Positions 26,232-36,203 of a stretch of 53,387 bases of DNA are shown one piece after another. Source of the DNA: Candidatus Aphodousia faecigallinarum (lineage in GTDB: Bacteria > Pseudomonadota > Gammaproteobacteria > Burkholderiales > Burkholderiaceae_F); NCBI GenBank assembly GCA_018714755.1, contig DVMY01000031.1, forward strand, positions 1 to 53,387, read 5' to 3'. The notes under the pieces were generated by a model that was given only the letters and a program-made list of their open reading frames with translations, was not told the DNA's origin and searched no databases. Both the position numbers and the translations under genes were made by a program. Positions within the stretch are counted from its first letter, which is position 1; every line of letters starts with the position of its first letter.

Positions 26232-28067
26232 CTATTTCTGACCTATTCCGCTACTGACAGTTTCTTGACTGTACCAATCCTTTACTACTTGGCAAACAGC
26301 TTGTCCATACCGTTCAATTCTTTTTTCCCCAATGCCGCTAATTCCCAAAAGATGTTCTGGTTTCCGAGGTTTTCGCTTGGCTATTTGGATAAGGGTCTTA
26401 TCTGGAAAAACATTGTATGCAGCCAACTCATTTTGATTGGCGCAGTTTTTTCGCCATTGTCTTAAACACGCAAACAGGCGCTGCTCAGAGTCATCCAAAT
26501 CATCGTGATCCATCACTTTACGAGACGCCAGCTGTTTATCACCCTCGAGGCGAATTAAAAACTTTTCCTGACCATGCAAAAGAGCGCGAGCCCGATCGCT
26601 CACAGTCAATACGTTATAAGTCCTGTAGTTGACATTTACATAATGTTTAGCGATCAATTGCCTGAGAATTCTTCTCCAATACTTCATGGTGTGGTCCCGG
26701 CCGATGCCAAACGTACTTAATTCATCATGACGTTTTTCAAAAATCTTGTCATTTACCTCCCCTCTTAACACCTTTATCACATGAGAGGCACCGAATCCTA
26801 AACCGTTGGTTTTCGAACACCTATAGATACAAGACAACAGCTTTTGGGCGTCTTCTGAGGCATCTCGCGTAATGGGAGGATTTTCACAGTTGTCGCAATT
26901 ACCACATGGCGTTTGCATACTCTCGCCAAAATAAGATAACAACTGTATGCGCCGACAAGTCACCGATTCGGCCAGTCCCAGCATACTGTCCAATTTATGC
27001 AAACAAACCTGTTTATAAACGGGATCAGCTTCACTTTGCTCGATAAAAAAACGTTGCTGAACCAAGTCATCCAAACCATAGTAGAGAACGGACTCAGCCG
27101 GTTTTCCATCACGCCCCGCGCGGCCGGTCTCCTGAAAAAAGTTCTCTATTGATTGAGGCATGTCAACGTGGATAATAAAACGAACGTCCGGTTTATCTAT
27201 TCCCATGCCGAAGGCCACTGTGGCAACCATCACACAGGTTCGATCAAAAAAAGCCGCCTGATTAGCCTCGCGCTCTTCAGTACTCATTCCGGCGTGATAC
27301 ATTAAGGCATCAATTCCGTTTTTTTGAAGATACTTTGTGACCGCCTCCGTTTTATTACGGGTAGCGCAATAAACAATACCTGACTCGTTTAAGTGCTCCC
27401 CATGAATAAACCGCACCACGCTGTCTAAGTATCCCTTTCCCTTCTCATACATTCGGTAACGAATATTCGGTCGATCAAAACTAGCGATAAAACAGCGAGG
27501 GTTATTGAGCAAACGAGACGATATTTCCGCTCGAGTTTGTTCATCGGCGGTAGCCGTCAACGCCAAACGCGGCACGTTGGGGAAGTATTCCTTGAGCCGA
27601 TCTAAGGCCTGATATTCCGGTCGAAAGTCATGTCCCCAAATAGAGATGCAGTGTGCTTCATCAACGGCAAAAAGGTTGACATTTAATTTCGACAGCAACT
27701 CTAACGTGAACGGTTTTAAAAGCCGCTCAGGAGCAATGTAGAGAAGCTTCACCGCACCGCGTTCAAGGTCTTTGTATGTAGCTCGGGCCTGCTCGGCAGT
27801 TAAAGAAGAATTGAGCGCCGCCGCGGCGATCCCCAGATCTCTTAACATGTCAACCTGATCTTTCATTAGGGCAATCAACGGAGACACAACCACCGTCACC
27901 CCCTCTTTCATTAAAGCAGGGATTTGGTAGCAGACACTTTTCCCACCCCCTGTCGGCATTAAAACAAGGGCATCTTGACCGGACAGGATGGTTTGTATTA
28001 CCTCTTTTTGGAAACCTCGAAAAGTGTCATAGCCGAAATATCGCTTCAATATCTCTTCTGCGGTCAT
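26232..28067 (-). CDS. recQ: ATP-dependent DNA helicase RecQ
   Basis: 611 aa; MPTGGGKSVCYQ, VDEAHCISIWGHDFRPEY, QETGRAGRDG, zinc-binding cysteines, HRDC-like C-terminus. Confidence 0.96.
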   Translation of the reverse strand: MTAEEILKRYFGYDTFRGFQKEVIQTILSGQDALVLMPTGGGKSVCYQIPALMKEGVTVVVSPLIALMKDQVDMLRDLGIAAAALNSSLTAEQARATYKDLERGAVKLLYIAPERLLKPFTLELLSKLNVNLFAVDEAHCISIWGHDFRPEYQALDRLKEYFPNVPRLALTATADEQTRAEISSRLLNNPRCFIASFDRPNIRYRMYEKGKGYLDSVVRFIHGEHLNESGIVYCATRNKTEAVTKYLQKNGIDALMYHAGMSTEEREANQAAFFDRTCVMVATVAFGMGIDKPDVRFIIHVDMPQSIENFFQETGRAGRDGKPAESVLYYGLDDLVQQRFFIEQSEADPVYKQVCLHKLDSMLGLAESVTCRRIQLLSYFGESMQTPCGNCDNCENPPITRDASEDAQKLLSCIYRCSKTNGLGFGASHVIKVLRGEVNDKIFEKRHDELSTFGIGRDHTMKYWRRILRQLIAKHYVNVNYRTYNVLTVSDRARALLHGQEKFLIRLEGDKQLASRKVMDHDDLDDSEQRLFACLRQWRKNCANQNELAAYNVFPDKTLIQIAKRKPRKPEHLLGISGIGEKRIERYGQAVCQVVKDWYSQETVSSGIGQK

Positions 28068-28191
28068 CTATTTGAACTCGTTGACGTTTGGCGACAGTAT
28101 ACAGTTTGAATTGATATACTGGCTGATAGCGGGCGCACAGCTTATTGCATCCGCAGGGATTTATGTGCGCTTTTTTCTAAAGGGAAAAACC

Positions 28192-29331
28192 ATGTTTACG
28201 ATTATCAAGAACGCCAATTTGTTCACACCGGCCCCTGTTGGCAAAAAAGATATCCTGATTTGCGGCGAAACGGTTGCCGCCATCGAAGATAGCCTGGATG
28301 ACATCCGTTTGCCCGGTCAGGTGCAAATTATTGATGTGCAAGGCGCCACCGTCACTCCCGGATTTTTTGACCAACACGTCCATTTAACTGGCGGTGGCGG
28401 CGAAGGCGGTTTTGCAACTCGCGTCCCTCCCGTAATGCCCTCCCAGCTCTTAAGAGCAGGCATCACTACTGTTTGTGGCGTCATGGGCACCGAAGGCACA
28501 ACCAAATTTCCGGAAGAACTCTATGCGAAAGTGATGGGGCTGCGCCAAGAGGGTTTAACGGCTTACATGCATACCGGCTCTTATCAATTCCCCTCCCCCA
28601 CCATCACCGGCAATCCTCGCAAAGATATCATTTGCATTGAACCGGTATTGGGCGTGAAGCTCGCCTTGGCGGATCATCGTTGCTCTTTCCCCAATGATGA
28701 CGAAATGCTTAAATTGGTTGCCGATGTCCGCATGGGCGGCATGCTATCTGGTAAAAAAGGTGTCTTGCATGTTCACCTTGGTGACTATGGCGGAGCGTAC
28801 GAACAATTTGAACGCATTATTGCCAGAGGCCTGCCGCGTCATCACTTCTCTCCCACGCACACGGGCCGAGAACCGAAATTATTTGAACAGGCCATCGAAT
28901 TTGCTAAAAAAGGCGGCGTCATCGACATTACTTCCGGTGGTGGCAATTACTACCCATTTGTCGAATGCGTTGAACGGGTTTTAAAAGCGGGGGTGGACCG
29001 CTCACGCATCACAATGAGTTCCGATGGAAACGGCTCAATGCCTAAATTCGAAAATGGAGTCATGGTCGCCATTGTCGCCGCTCCGGTTAACGCCAACCAT
29101 CAAATGCTCAAGCAAATGGTTGAAGCGGGAATTGACTTTGAAACCGCTCTGATGATGACAACTTCCAATGTCGCTGATTCTTTGGGTGTCAAAGAAGCGC
29201 GGTTAGCTCCCGGAATGAAAGCCAATATTTGTGTGTTAACGCAATCTCTCGATATTGACACGGTTATCGCCCGGGGCACTGTTTGGGTCAAGGACGGCAA
29301 GAGCGTAAAACTTGCTAACTTTGAAGCATAA
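28192..29331 (+). CDS. iadA: Beta-aspartyl (isoaspartyl) dipeptidase
   Basis: Amidohydrolase: GFFDQHVHLTGGGGEGGF, HVHLGDY, HHFSPTHTGR, TMSSDGNGSMP; start taken at MFTIIKNANLF. Confidence 0.9.
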   Translation: MFTIIKNANLFTPAPVGKKDILICGETVAAIEDSLDDIRLPGQVQIIDVQGATVTPGFFDQHVHLTGGGGEGGFATRVPPVMPSQLLRAGITTVCGVMGTEGTTKFPEELYAKVMGLRQEGLTAYMHTGSYQFPSPTITGNPRKDIICIEPVLGVKLALADHRCSFPNDDEMLKLVADVRMGGMLSGKKGVLHVHLGDYGGAYEQFERIIARGLPRHHFSPTHTGREPKLFEQAIEFAKKGGVIDITSGGGNYYPFVECVERVLKAGVDRSRITMSSDGNGSMPKFENGVMVAIVAAPVNANHQMLKQMVEAGIDFETALMMTTSNVADSLGVKEARLAPGMKANICVLTQSLDIDTVIARGTVWVKDGKSVKLANFEA

Positions 29332-29351
29332 GCAAGTGCTCTCTTAACAGA

Positions 29352-29380
29352 AGGGGGAAGATGAACGCTTCCCCTTTTTT
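29352..29380 (+). terminator. Rho-independent terminator after iadA
   Basis: AAGGGGGAAG ATGAACG CTTCCCCTTTTTT stem plus T-tract. Confidence 0.8.
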
Positions 29381-29384
29381 AGTA

Positions 29385-30659
29385 TTAAGACTTTCTAATC
29401 TGATCGTTAATTTCTCTTTCCCGACGATCTCGTTCTTGCTCAACACGCTCAGCGCGAAGGCAAGCCGCGGCCGTGAAAAGCACGTCCGAAGAAGAATTCA
29501 GAGCGGTTTCTGCAGAGTCTTGCAAAACACCAATGATGAATCCTACGGCAACCACTTGCATTGCCAATGCATTGTCAATACCGAATAGCCCGCAAGCCAA
29601 AGGAATCAACATGAGCGAACCACCGGGAACACCGGAGGCGCCGCAGGCGCAAACGGAGGCCACGACGCTCAAAAGGATAGCCGATCCAAAACTGGTTTCA
29701 ATGTTCAAACTATTGGCCGCCGCCAGAGTCAAAACCGTGATGGTGATCGCGGCACCCGCCATATTGATGGTCGCTCCCAAAGGAATCGTAATTGAATAGG
29801 TGCCGCTGTCCAAATTCAATCGACGGCACATACCCATATTGACCGGAATATTCGCGGCTGAAGAGCGAGTAAAAAACGCCGTCACTCCGCTTTCTCGCAA
29901 TGTCGCCAATGTCAAGGGATAAGGATTTCTGCGAATGTATAGCCAAACTAAAAATGGATTTAACACGAGAGCGACAAAAAGCATGCTACCAATAAGCACC
30001 AATAAAACTTGCACGTACCCTGCGAGCGTTTCAATCCCCGTGCTTGCGACGGTGTTTGCCACCAACCCAAAAATCCCAATCGGAGCAAAACGGATCACCA
30101 CTCTAACAACAAATTCCACCCCTCGTGAGAGATCCGCCATGAATTCACGAGAAGAATCAGATGCATGCCTCATCGCCGCGCCAAGACCGGCGGCCCAAGC
30201 CAAAATAGCCATGTAATTGCCATTACTGAGCGCGTGCACTGGGTTATCTACAATGCCTAGAAGCAAATTGTGAATTACTTCTGACAAATCGCCCGGTGTC
30301 ACGCTGTTGGCCTCTGTTCCTGTGAGATGAATGGTTGTGGGAAACAAAAAACTAGCGCTAACCGCGATTAATGCCGCTCCAAAAGTTCCCAACAAATAAA
30401 GAACCAACACCGGTTTAATGTGCGCTCTTGTCTCAATATCCTGATTGGCGATAGCGGCCATCACCAAAACAAAAACCAATAAAGGGGCAACCGCTTTTAA
30501 AGCTGAAATGAATAGGGACCCAAAAAATGCGCAGGATTGTGCTATCTCAGGAGAAAGATAAGCCAACGCAATCCCAAGTACCAAACCGATGAGAATCTGT
30601 TTAACTAATGAGGCCTGTAAAAAAGGCAATGCAACACGCTTTAGAGAATGACGGGCCAT
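29385..30659 (-). CDS. sstT: Serine/threonine:Na+ symporter SstT
   Basis: 424 aa; [20 protein letters not shown]..., [41 protein letters not shown]. Confidence 0.92.
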   Translation of the reverse strand: MARHSLKRVALPFLQASLVKQILIGLVLGIALAYLSPEIAQSCAFFGSLFISALKAVAPLLVFVLVMAAIANQDIETRAHIKPVLVLYLLGTFGAALIAVSASFLFPTTIHLTGTEANSVTPGDLSEVIHNLLLGIVDNPVHALSNGNYMAILAWAAGLGAAMRHASDSSREFMADLSRGVEFVVRVVIRFAPIGIFGLVANTVASTGIETLAGYVQVLLVLIGSMLFVALVLNPFLVWLYIRRNPYPLTLATLRESGVTAFFTRSSAANIPVNMGMCRRLNLDSGTYSITIPLGATINMAGAAITITVLTLAAANSLNIETSFGSAILLSVVASVCACGASGVPGGSLMLIPLACGLFGIDNALAMQVVAVGFIIGVLQDSAETALNSSSDVLFTAAACLRAERVEQERDRREREINDQIRKS

Positions 30660-30968
30660 GATACATCCACCCTACAAAAACAAAACGGAATTGTCACCAT
30701 ATCATTTTTTCCCGAAGGGTGTTACTGAAATGTAAGGAATTTTCACTACTTCTCAGGCTTTCCACCTAATTTCGCTTGGCAGTGGTGTTACATATAGGCA
30801 ACGTTTCTGCCAAATGGTCTCAAGCGTTTAGGCTCCTGAACCAAAAAAGGAAACTTTATAAAACTTTGACTTGCCGTTTTGAGACGACTTTTCGGATTTT
30901 AGCTTTAGAATACAGTGACATTCAGAGAAAATTTCTGAAGTTGTGTTTTAATTCCGAGGGAGTTTGTC

Positions 30969-31469
30969 ATGCGCCTGCTGAAGCGAATCTCATTAATCAC
31001 GTTTCCAATACTATTGAGTGCCTGCGCATCGCTTCAGGAGCCCAGCGTTAATCCTCCGGAGAACGCCACGCCTGCGCTGCGTTTGGACGCTTCTGGCGAA
31101 CAAATTTTTCGCTGCGTTCACGACATGAAAGGATGGTTTTGGCGTTTTGAAACCCCCAATGCTTATTTATTTAATCCAGCGACAGGTCAAGCGGTCGCTA
31201 AACATGGCTATCGCTTTTCGTTTGTTCACAACGACGGCTCAAAAATTGCCTCGTCTCGCATTACATCCATTAAGCCTGGGGACGGTAAAAATTTAGCTGA
31301 CGCTCTTTTTCAAGTGACCTCTCCGGCCAATCACGGAACGTTCGTAGGAATCCGTTACATTCAACGCTTAAATGCAAAAGGCGGCATCCCCCAAGTGAAA
31401 TGCACGCCCGCTCGAGAAGGCAAGCTCAACAGGGTACCATTTGAAGCAGAATTCGTTTTTTGGCGGTAG
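30969..31469 (+). CDS. DUF3455-like lipoprotein
   Basis: 166 aa; lipobox LLSACASL; RCVHDMKGWFWRFETPNAYLFNPATGQAVAKHG. Confidence 0.7.
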   Translation: MRLLKRISLITFPILLSACASLQEPSVNPPENATPALRLDASGEQIFRCVHDMKGWFWRFETPNAYLFNPATGQAVAKHGYRFSFVHNDGSKIASSRITSIKPGDGKNLADALFQVTSPANHGTFVGIRYIQRLNAKGGIPQVKCTPAREGKLNRVPFEAEFVFWR

Positions 31470-31576
31470 CGCAAGTACTGAGAAATATTCAGAAAAATCC
31501 ATAACGGGCTGGAGGAACCCAAAAAAACCGTGTAAAATTAGGGGCTTGTTTTTCCCAGTTTTTTAGGGGATTTTTC

Positions 31577-32077
31577 ATGTCGACAGTTGGTGATTACCTG
31601 CAAAACCTTCCTCCCGACCGTCGGGTGGCGATGGCTAAGATTTGTAGCCTCATTCGTCGTTCCGCTCGAGGTGTCCGGGAGAGCATGCGTCATGCTTTGG
31701 CGTTCTACGAGTTACAAGGCCCGCTTTTTGCATTAGAGTCTGGTGAGAAATCCATGACTCTCTATGTTGCTGAAGAAACTGTCATTGAAGCGTTTAAAGA
31801 TAAATTGCTTGTGAATATGGAACATCGCAGCATCTTATTCAATGACTTAAACCGCATTCCTTTGGACAGCATTGAAAAAATTGTGAGAGATTCGGTTACT
31901 GCGCGCCGCAGCCGCGTCGCCAATGGAGAAGTCCCTACTCAAGCCCAGATGCTTTCTATTTGGGGCGTGACAGAAGAAGACGCCAAAGCGCCTCCACCTG
32001 TTGTTCGGATCTCCATGAAGAGCAAAGACGATGAAGTCATTGAATTGATCGATGACACCAAGAAAAAAAAGAAATAA
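31577..32077 (+). CDS. DUF1801-like protein
   Basis: 166 aa; VGDYLQNLPPDRRVAMAKICSLIRRSARGVRESMRHALAFYELQGPLFAL resembles the DUF1801/YdhG fold. Confidence 0.65.
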   Translation: MSTVGDYLQNLPPDRRVAMAKICSLIRRSARGVRESMRHALAFYELQGPLFALESGEKSMTLYVAEETVIEAFKDKLLVNMEHRSILFNDLNRIPLDSIEKIVRDSVTARRSRVANGEVPTQAQMLSIWGVTEEDAKAPPPVVRISMKSKDDEVIELIDDTKKKKK

Positions 32078-32082
32078 TTTCA

Positions 32083-32113
32083 AAAAAAGCGGACCAAAAT
32101 GGTTCGCTTTTTT
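32083..32113 (+). terminator. Rho-independent terminator
   Basis: AAAAAAGCGGACC AAAAT GGTTCGCTTTTTT. Confidence 0.75.
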
Positions 32114-32185
32114 CAATAGTACCCATAGCTTTTAACTTTCAGCTCTATCAAAAAAGTCAATCTCTCAGTATCCTTATGTTCGATT

Positions 32186-32401
32186 ATGTCTGAATCAAAA
32201 ACGAGTTCCAATATCAATGACCGTAAATTGGTTACTAAGGTTTCTCTTGCCTTGGTGTGCAAAATTGCCATTATTGCGTGCCTTGGTTTGGCATTTTTTG
32301 GTTCTGACACACGAGTGGAAACCGATCCTCAGACAGTCAGTCAAGCGATATTAGCCAATACCGCTACGGTTTCTTCAGCGGCTGAGCAGAAGGTGCCCTA
32401 A
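32186..32401 (+). CDS. cydP: CydP-like small membrane protein upstream of cydAB
   Basis: 71 aa with one TM; RKLVTKVSLALVCKIAIIACLGLAFFGSDTRVETDPQTVSQAIL; position directly 5' of cydA. Confidence 0.7.
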   Translation: MSESKTSSNINDRKLVTKVSLALVCKIAIIACLGLAFFGSDTRVETDPQTVSQAILANTATVSSAAEQKVP

Positions 32402-32434
32402 CGGCCGCATCTCTTCTCTTCGAAAGGTTCATTT

Positions 32435-34003
32435 ATGATTTCGACCGAATTAGTTGATCTCTCTCGATGGCAGTTCGCACTGACATCCATGTATCACTTC
32501 ATTTTCGTCCCATTGACATTGGGGCTGTCGTTCATGCTTGTCGTGATGGAAGCCTGTTACGTCGTGACAGGAAAAGAAGTGTACAAAGACATGACTAAAT
32601 TCTGGGGCAAGCTTTTTGGCGTCAATTTCGCCTTGGGCGTCGCCACCGGAATAACGATGGAATTCCAATTCGGCACAAACTGGGCGTACTACTCTCACTA
32701 TGTTGGAGATATTTTTGGCGCTCCTTTGGCCATCGAAGGCTTGATGGCGTTTTTCCTTGAATCCACCTTTATCGGACTTTTCTTCTTCGGTTGGAAGCGG
32801 TTGAAAAAAACAACTCACCTGATCGTCACTATTTTTATGGCGCTCGGTTCCAACCTGTCTGCCCTCTGGATTCTCATTGCCAACGCATGGATGCAGTATC
32901 CTATAGGATCCGATTTCAATTTTGAAACGATGCGCATGGAAATGACTAATTTCTTTGATGTCATTCTCAGCCCGTGGGCTCAAGCCAAATTCGGTCATAC
33001 CATCGCGGCCGGGTACGTAACAGGCGCACTTTTTGTTTTGGCCGTGTCGGCATGGTATATGCTGAAAGGACGCGATTTGGAATTTGCCAAACGCTCCTTC
33101 AGAGTCGCAGCGGCCTTCGGTCTCATCGTCTCCCTTTTTACCATCCACTTAGGGGATGAATCGGGTTATTTAGTAGCCAAAAATCAACCCGCAAAAATGG
33201 CTGCGATGGAAGCCGCTTGGGAAACCGCTCCCGCTCCCGCGCCGATGACTATTTTTGGATTCCCAGACGAAGAAAATCAGGTTACACGGGCCAACGTTGA
33301 AATACCTTGGCTTTTCGGCATTATTGCCACCCGCTCACTGGATACCCCGATTCCTGGCATTAAAGATTTGGTGGAGCAAAACACTCAACGCATTCAAAAT
33401 GGCATTGTCGCCATGCAGACACTAAGTTCATTGCGAAAGGATCCTGACAATCCTGCCTTAAGAGAAAAATTCAATGAAGTTAAAAACGACTTAGGCTATG
33501 GGATGCTTCTGCGCAAATACACAGAAGACCCCTCTCGAGCCACTGAGGAAATGATCGCTCAAGCCGCCCTCGACACGATCCCGGGCGTCAATATCATGTT
33601 TTGGAGTTTCCGAGTCATGGTCGGTTGCGGTGTGGCTTTATTGTTGATCTTTGCTTTCAGCCTTTACTATTCAGCCAAGGATCTGATCGCTTCGCGCAGA
33701 TGGTTATTAAAAGCCAGTTTCTTCGCTTTACCCCTTCCCTGGATCGCCTGCGAGCTCGGTTGGATGGTCGCGGAATACGGCCGTCAACCCTGGAGCATTT
33801 ATGAAATTTTGCCAGTCCACTTATCCACTTCAACCCTGTCGGTGGGCAGCGTCATGGGCTCCCTCATAGGATTTGTGTTGCTGTACTCCGCACTGCTCGT
33901 TGTCGAAATGTGGCTGATGATCAAACTCATTAAAACCGGTCCCAGTTTTTTGGGCACCGGCCGGTACTTTTTTGAACGCGCGCAAGAAAACAACAAGGAG
34001 TAA
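32435..34003 (+). CDS. cydA: Cytochrome bd ubiquinol oxidase subunit I
   Basis: 522 aa; LSRWQFALTSMYHFIFVPLTLGLSFMLVVMEA; GWMVAEYGRQPWSIYEILP. Confidence 0.97.
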   Translation: MISTELVDLSRWQFALTSMYHFIFVPLTLGLSFMLVVMEACYVVTGKEVYKDMTKFWGKLFGVNFALGVATGITMEFQFGTNWAYYSHYVGDIFGAPLAIEGLMAFFLESTFIGLFFFGWKRLKKTTHLIVTIFMALGSNLSALWILIANAWMQYPIGSDFNFETMRMEMTNFFDVILSPWAQAKFGHTIAAGYVTGALFVLAVSAWYMLKGRDLEFAKRSFRVAAAFGLIVSLFTIHLGDESGYLVAKNQPAKMAAMEAAWETAPAPAPMTIFGFPDEENQVTRANVEIPWLFGIIATRSLDTPIPGIKDLVEQNTQRIQNGIVAMQTLSSLRKDPDNPALREKFNEVKNDLGYGMLLRKYTEDPSRATEEMIAQAALDTIPGVNIMFWSFRVMVGCGVALLLIFAFSLYYSAKDLIASRRWLLKASFFALPLPWIACELGWMVAEYGRQPWSIYEILPVHLSTSTLSVGSVMGSLIGFVLLYSALLVVEMWLMIKLIKTGPSFLGTGRYFFERAQENNKE

Positions 34004-34009
34004 TTCATC

Positions 34010-35146
34010 ATGATTGACTACGAAATTCTTAAACTGGTCTGGTGGCTCTTTGTTGGAGTACTCCTTGTTGGCTTTGCCGTTATGGACGGACAAGACATGG
34101 GAGTGGGTTCCTTGTTGCCATTTTTAGGAAAAAACGACACTGAGCGGCGCGTGATGATCAATACCGTTGCGCCTCACTGGGATGGCAATCAAGTGTGGCT
34201 TCTGACTGGAGGCGGCGCTATTTTCGCCGCTTGGCCGCTTGTGTACGCGACTGCCTTTTCCGGTCTTTATTGGGCGCTCTTTATCGTGTTGGCCGCTTTG
34301 ATCTTACGACCGGTCGCCTTTGACTACCGAAGCCGTGTACCGGCAGAAAAATGGCGCACCTCTTGGGACTGGGCTCTTTTTGTCGGAAGCTTTGTTCCTC
34401 CCATTATTTTCGGTGTGGCCTTTGGCAATATGCTTCAAGGAGTTCCTTTTCATTTCGATGAAACGCTCCGTTCCACCTACACAGGTAGCTTTTGGGCGCT
34501 CTTAAACCCATTTGCTCTGCTGTGCGGCCTTGTCTCCATCGCGATGATTATCTTCCACGGAGCCAATTACCTGCTGCTTCGTACGACAGGACAATTACAA
34601 GCCCGAGCCAGAAAGGTTGGCTTGATCGCCGGAGTACTGACCGCTGTATTGTTTGCCATTGGTGGCATTTGGGTTTTCTTTGGCATCCATGGCTATGTCG
34701 CAACCAATATTAATCCCGCAGGTGTTGCCAATCCTTTGTTGAAAACAGTACAGGTTAGCGAAGGGGCTTGGTTTAGTAATTTCTTTAACTATCCCGTGCT
34801 ATTTATCGTGCCGGCTTTGGCCATCATCGCCGCTATTGTCGGCGTGCTTTGCGAATATGTTTGGCGCCCCTTATCCGCTGTCATAGCAAGCGCTCTTAGC
34901 ATCTTGTGTATCGTGCTGACACCACTGATCGCCATGTTCCCCTTTGTTCTACCTTCATCGAGCCATCCGGTTTCGTCTCTGACAATGTGGGACTGCACCA
35001 GTTCTCAACTCACTTTGCAAGTTATGTTTATCGTTACGCTGATCTTCTTGCCGATTGTGCTAATTTACACGGGCTGGGCGTATAAGGTGATGAGTGGGAA
35101 ATTGACCGCTCAGTACATCAAGGAAAACGATAAATCGCTTTACTAA
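34010..35146 (+). CDS. cydB: Cytochrome bd ubiquinol oxidase subunit II
   Basis: 378 aa; [47 protein letters not shown]. Confidence 0.97.
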   Translation: MIDYEILKLVWWLFVGVLLVGFAVMDGQDMGVGSLLPFLGKNDTERRVMINTVAPHWDGNQVWLLTGGGAIFAAWPLVYATAFSGLYWALFIVLAALILRPVAFDYRSRVPAEKWRTSWDWALFVGSFVPPIIFGVAFGNMLQGVPFHFDETLRSTYTGSFWALLNPFALLCGLVSIAMIIFHGANYLLLRTTGQLQARARKVGLIAGVLTAVLFAIGGIWVFFGIHGYVATNINPAGVANPLLKTVQVSEGAWFSNFFNYPVLFIVPALAIIAAIVGVLCEYVWRPLSAVIASALSILCIVLTPLIAMFPFVLPSSSHPVSSLTMWDCTSSQLTLQVMFIVTLIFLPIVLIYTGWAYKVMSGKLTAQYIKENDKSLY

Positions 35147-35159
35147 GGAATGAATCGCT

Positions 35160-35267
35160 ATGTTTTATATCTATTGGTTTGTCGGATTATTGTTGGCGAT
35201 CGTTTTCGCGGTACTAATGGCCGCTCAGTATGAGCTTAAAAATAACGACGCGGACAATAATCAATAA
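35160..35267 (+). CDS. cydX: Cytochrome bd-I accessory subunit CydX (not in supplied ORF track)
   Basis: Hand translation: MFYIYWFVGLLLAIVFAVLMAAQYELKNNDADNNQ*; 35 aa with one TM, between cydB and ybgE; stop overlaps next start (TAATG). Confidence 0.9.
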   Translation: MFYIYWFVGLLLAIVFAVLMAAQYELKNNDADNNQ

Positions 35268-35536
35268 TGTCTAAAGGCTTGTCATTAGCCGCTCGATTCA
35301 TCTCCATCGTGATGGCGTTGACTGTCACGGTGGGGGTGGTTTGCTTTCCACGGCTCATCGCTGTTGATATGCACACTGTTCCGCACGGATGGTTGGTGTG
35401 TCTGCTGTTGGGAATGAGTTTTTCCTACGTGCACGCCTTCGGCTTTATTCCAAACAATCCCTATCTTCGAATCCTTTTTTCACCCATTGTCGCTTGGCCT
35501 TTAATCATTTTGGGCGCAACGATGATTGTGCTTTAA
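35267..35536 (+). CDS. ybgE: Cyd operon protein YbgE-like
   Basis: 89 aa membrane protein, YVHAFGFIPNNPYLRILFSPIVAWPLI; last gene of the cyd cluster. Confidence 0.75.
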   Translation: MSKGLSLAARFISIVMALTVTVGVVCFPRLIAVDMHTVPHGWLVCLLLGMSFSYVHAFGFIPNNPYLRILFSPIVAWPLIILGATMIVL

Positions 35537-35538
35537 GC

Positions 35539-36096
35539 TCAATCTCTTTTCAGTAACCAGTGCATCTGCACCTGAGCGGTATTAACGCTGTCTGAAAGCC
35601 ACACAACACCATCTTGAACTGTCACCGTCAGATGCATGGTTCGAGACATCAGGGGTAACATTTGAGCGACTTCAGCGTCTTTTAACATCGCCACAGAAAG
35701 TTTGTCTACTTTTCTCATGTCTGAGGCGTTTTGTTTCCACCAAGGCTCCACCCGGTCCTCTCCATAGGCGATCACAATTTCTTCGTTGCTGCGCCCTGCG
35801 GCCTTTCTGACTTGCTTAACATCGGGCACGCCTACGTCAATCCAACGCGCAATCGCCCCGGTGTCATCAATTTCCCATAAGGCAGGCTCCCCTTCTGTTG
35901 AAAGACCACGACCAAACTCAAGCTTCATGTCCGTTTCTCCGACATAAAGACAAAATGCGAGCATTCGAATAGCCAGGCGTTCTTCGGTCTCTGATGGATG
36001 ACGCGCAAGCGTGCAAAGATGAGAACCGTAATATCCACGGTCCACATCGGAAATATCAATATTTGCTTTATAAATTGTCGCCCCAAGCGCCATCAC
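35539..36096 (-). CDS. yaeQ: YaeQ family protein
   Basis: MALGATIYKANIDISDVDRGYYGSHLCTLARHPSETEERLAIRMLAFCLY. Confidence 0.9.
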   Translation of the reverse strand: MMALGATIYKANIDISDVDRGYYGSHLCTLARHPSETEERLAIRMLAFCLYVGETDMKLEFGRGLSTEGEPALWEIDDTGAIARWIDVGVPDVKQVRKAAGRSNEEIVIAYGEDRVEPWWKQNASDMRKVDKLSVAMLKDAEVAQMLPLMSRTMHLTVTVQDGVVWLSDSVNTAQVQMHWLLKRD

Positions 36097-36144
36097 ATTT
36101 TCCTCATTATTAACCGCGCCTTATGTTATTACTCAACAATAAGA

Positions 36145-36179
36145 AAAGCCAGCCCCCACAAACATGAGAAACTGGCTTT
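36145..36179 (-). terminator. Terminator after fadL-like gene
   Basis: Minus strand AAAGCCAG...CTGGCTTTTCTTATT. Confidence 0.55.
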
Positions 36180-36203
36180 CTAGGTGTTTTAATCTAAATC
36201 AGA

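Noticed and set aside
30776-31051. 91-aa ORF overlapping the start of the lipoprotein gene
   Set aside because: The overlapping frame with a lipobox is much more convincing.
32450-33148. 232-aa minus-strand ORF antisense to cydA
   Set aside because: Overlaps a certain cydA; charged, non-family-like composition.
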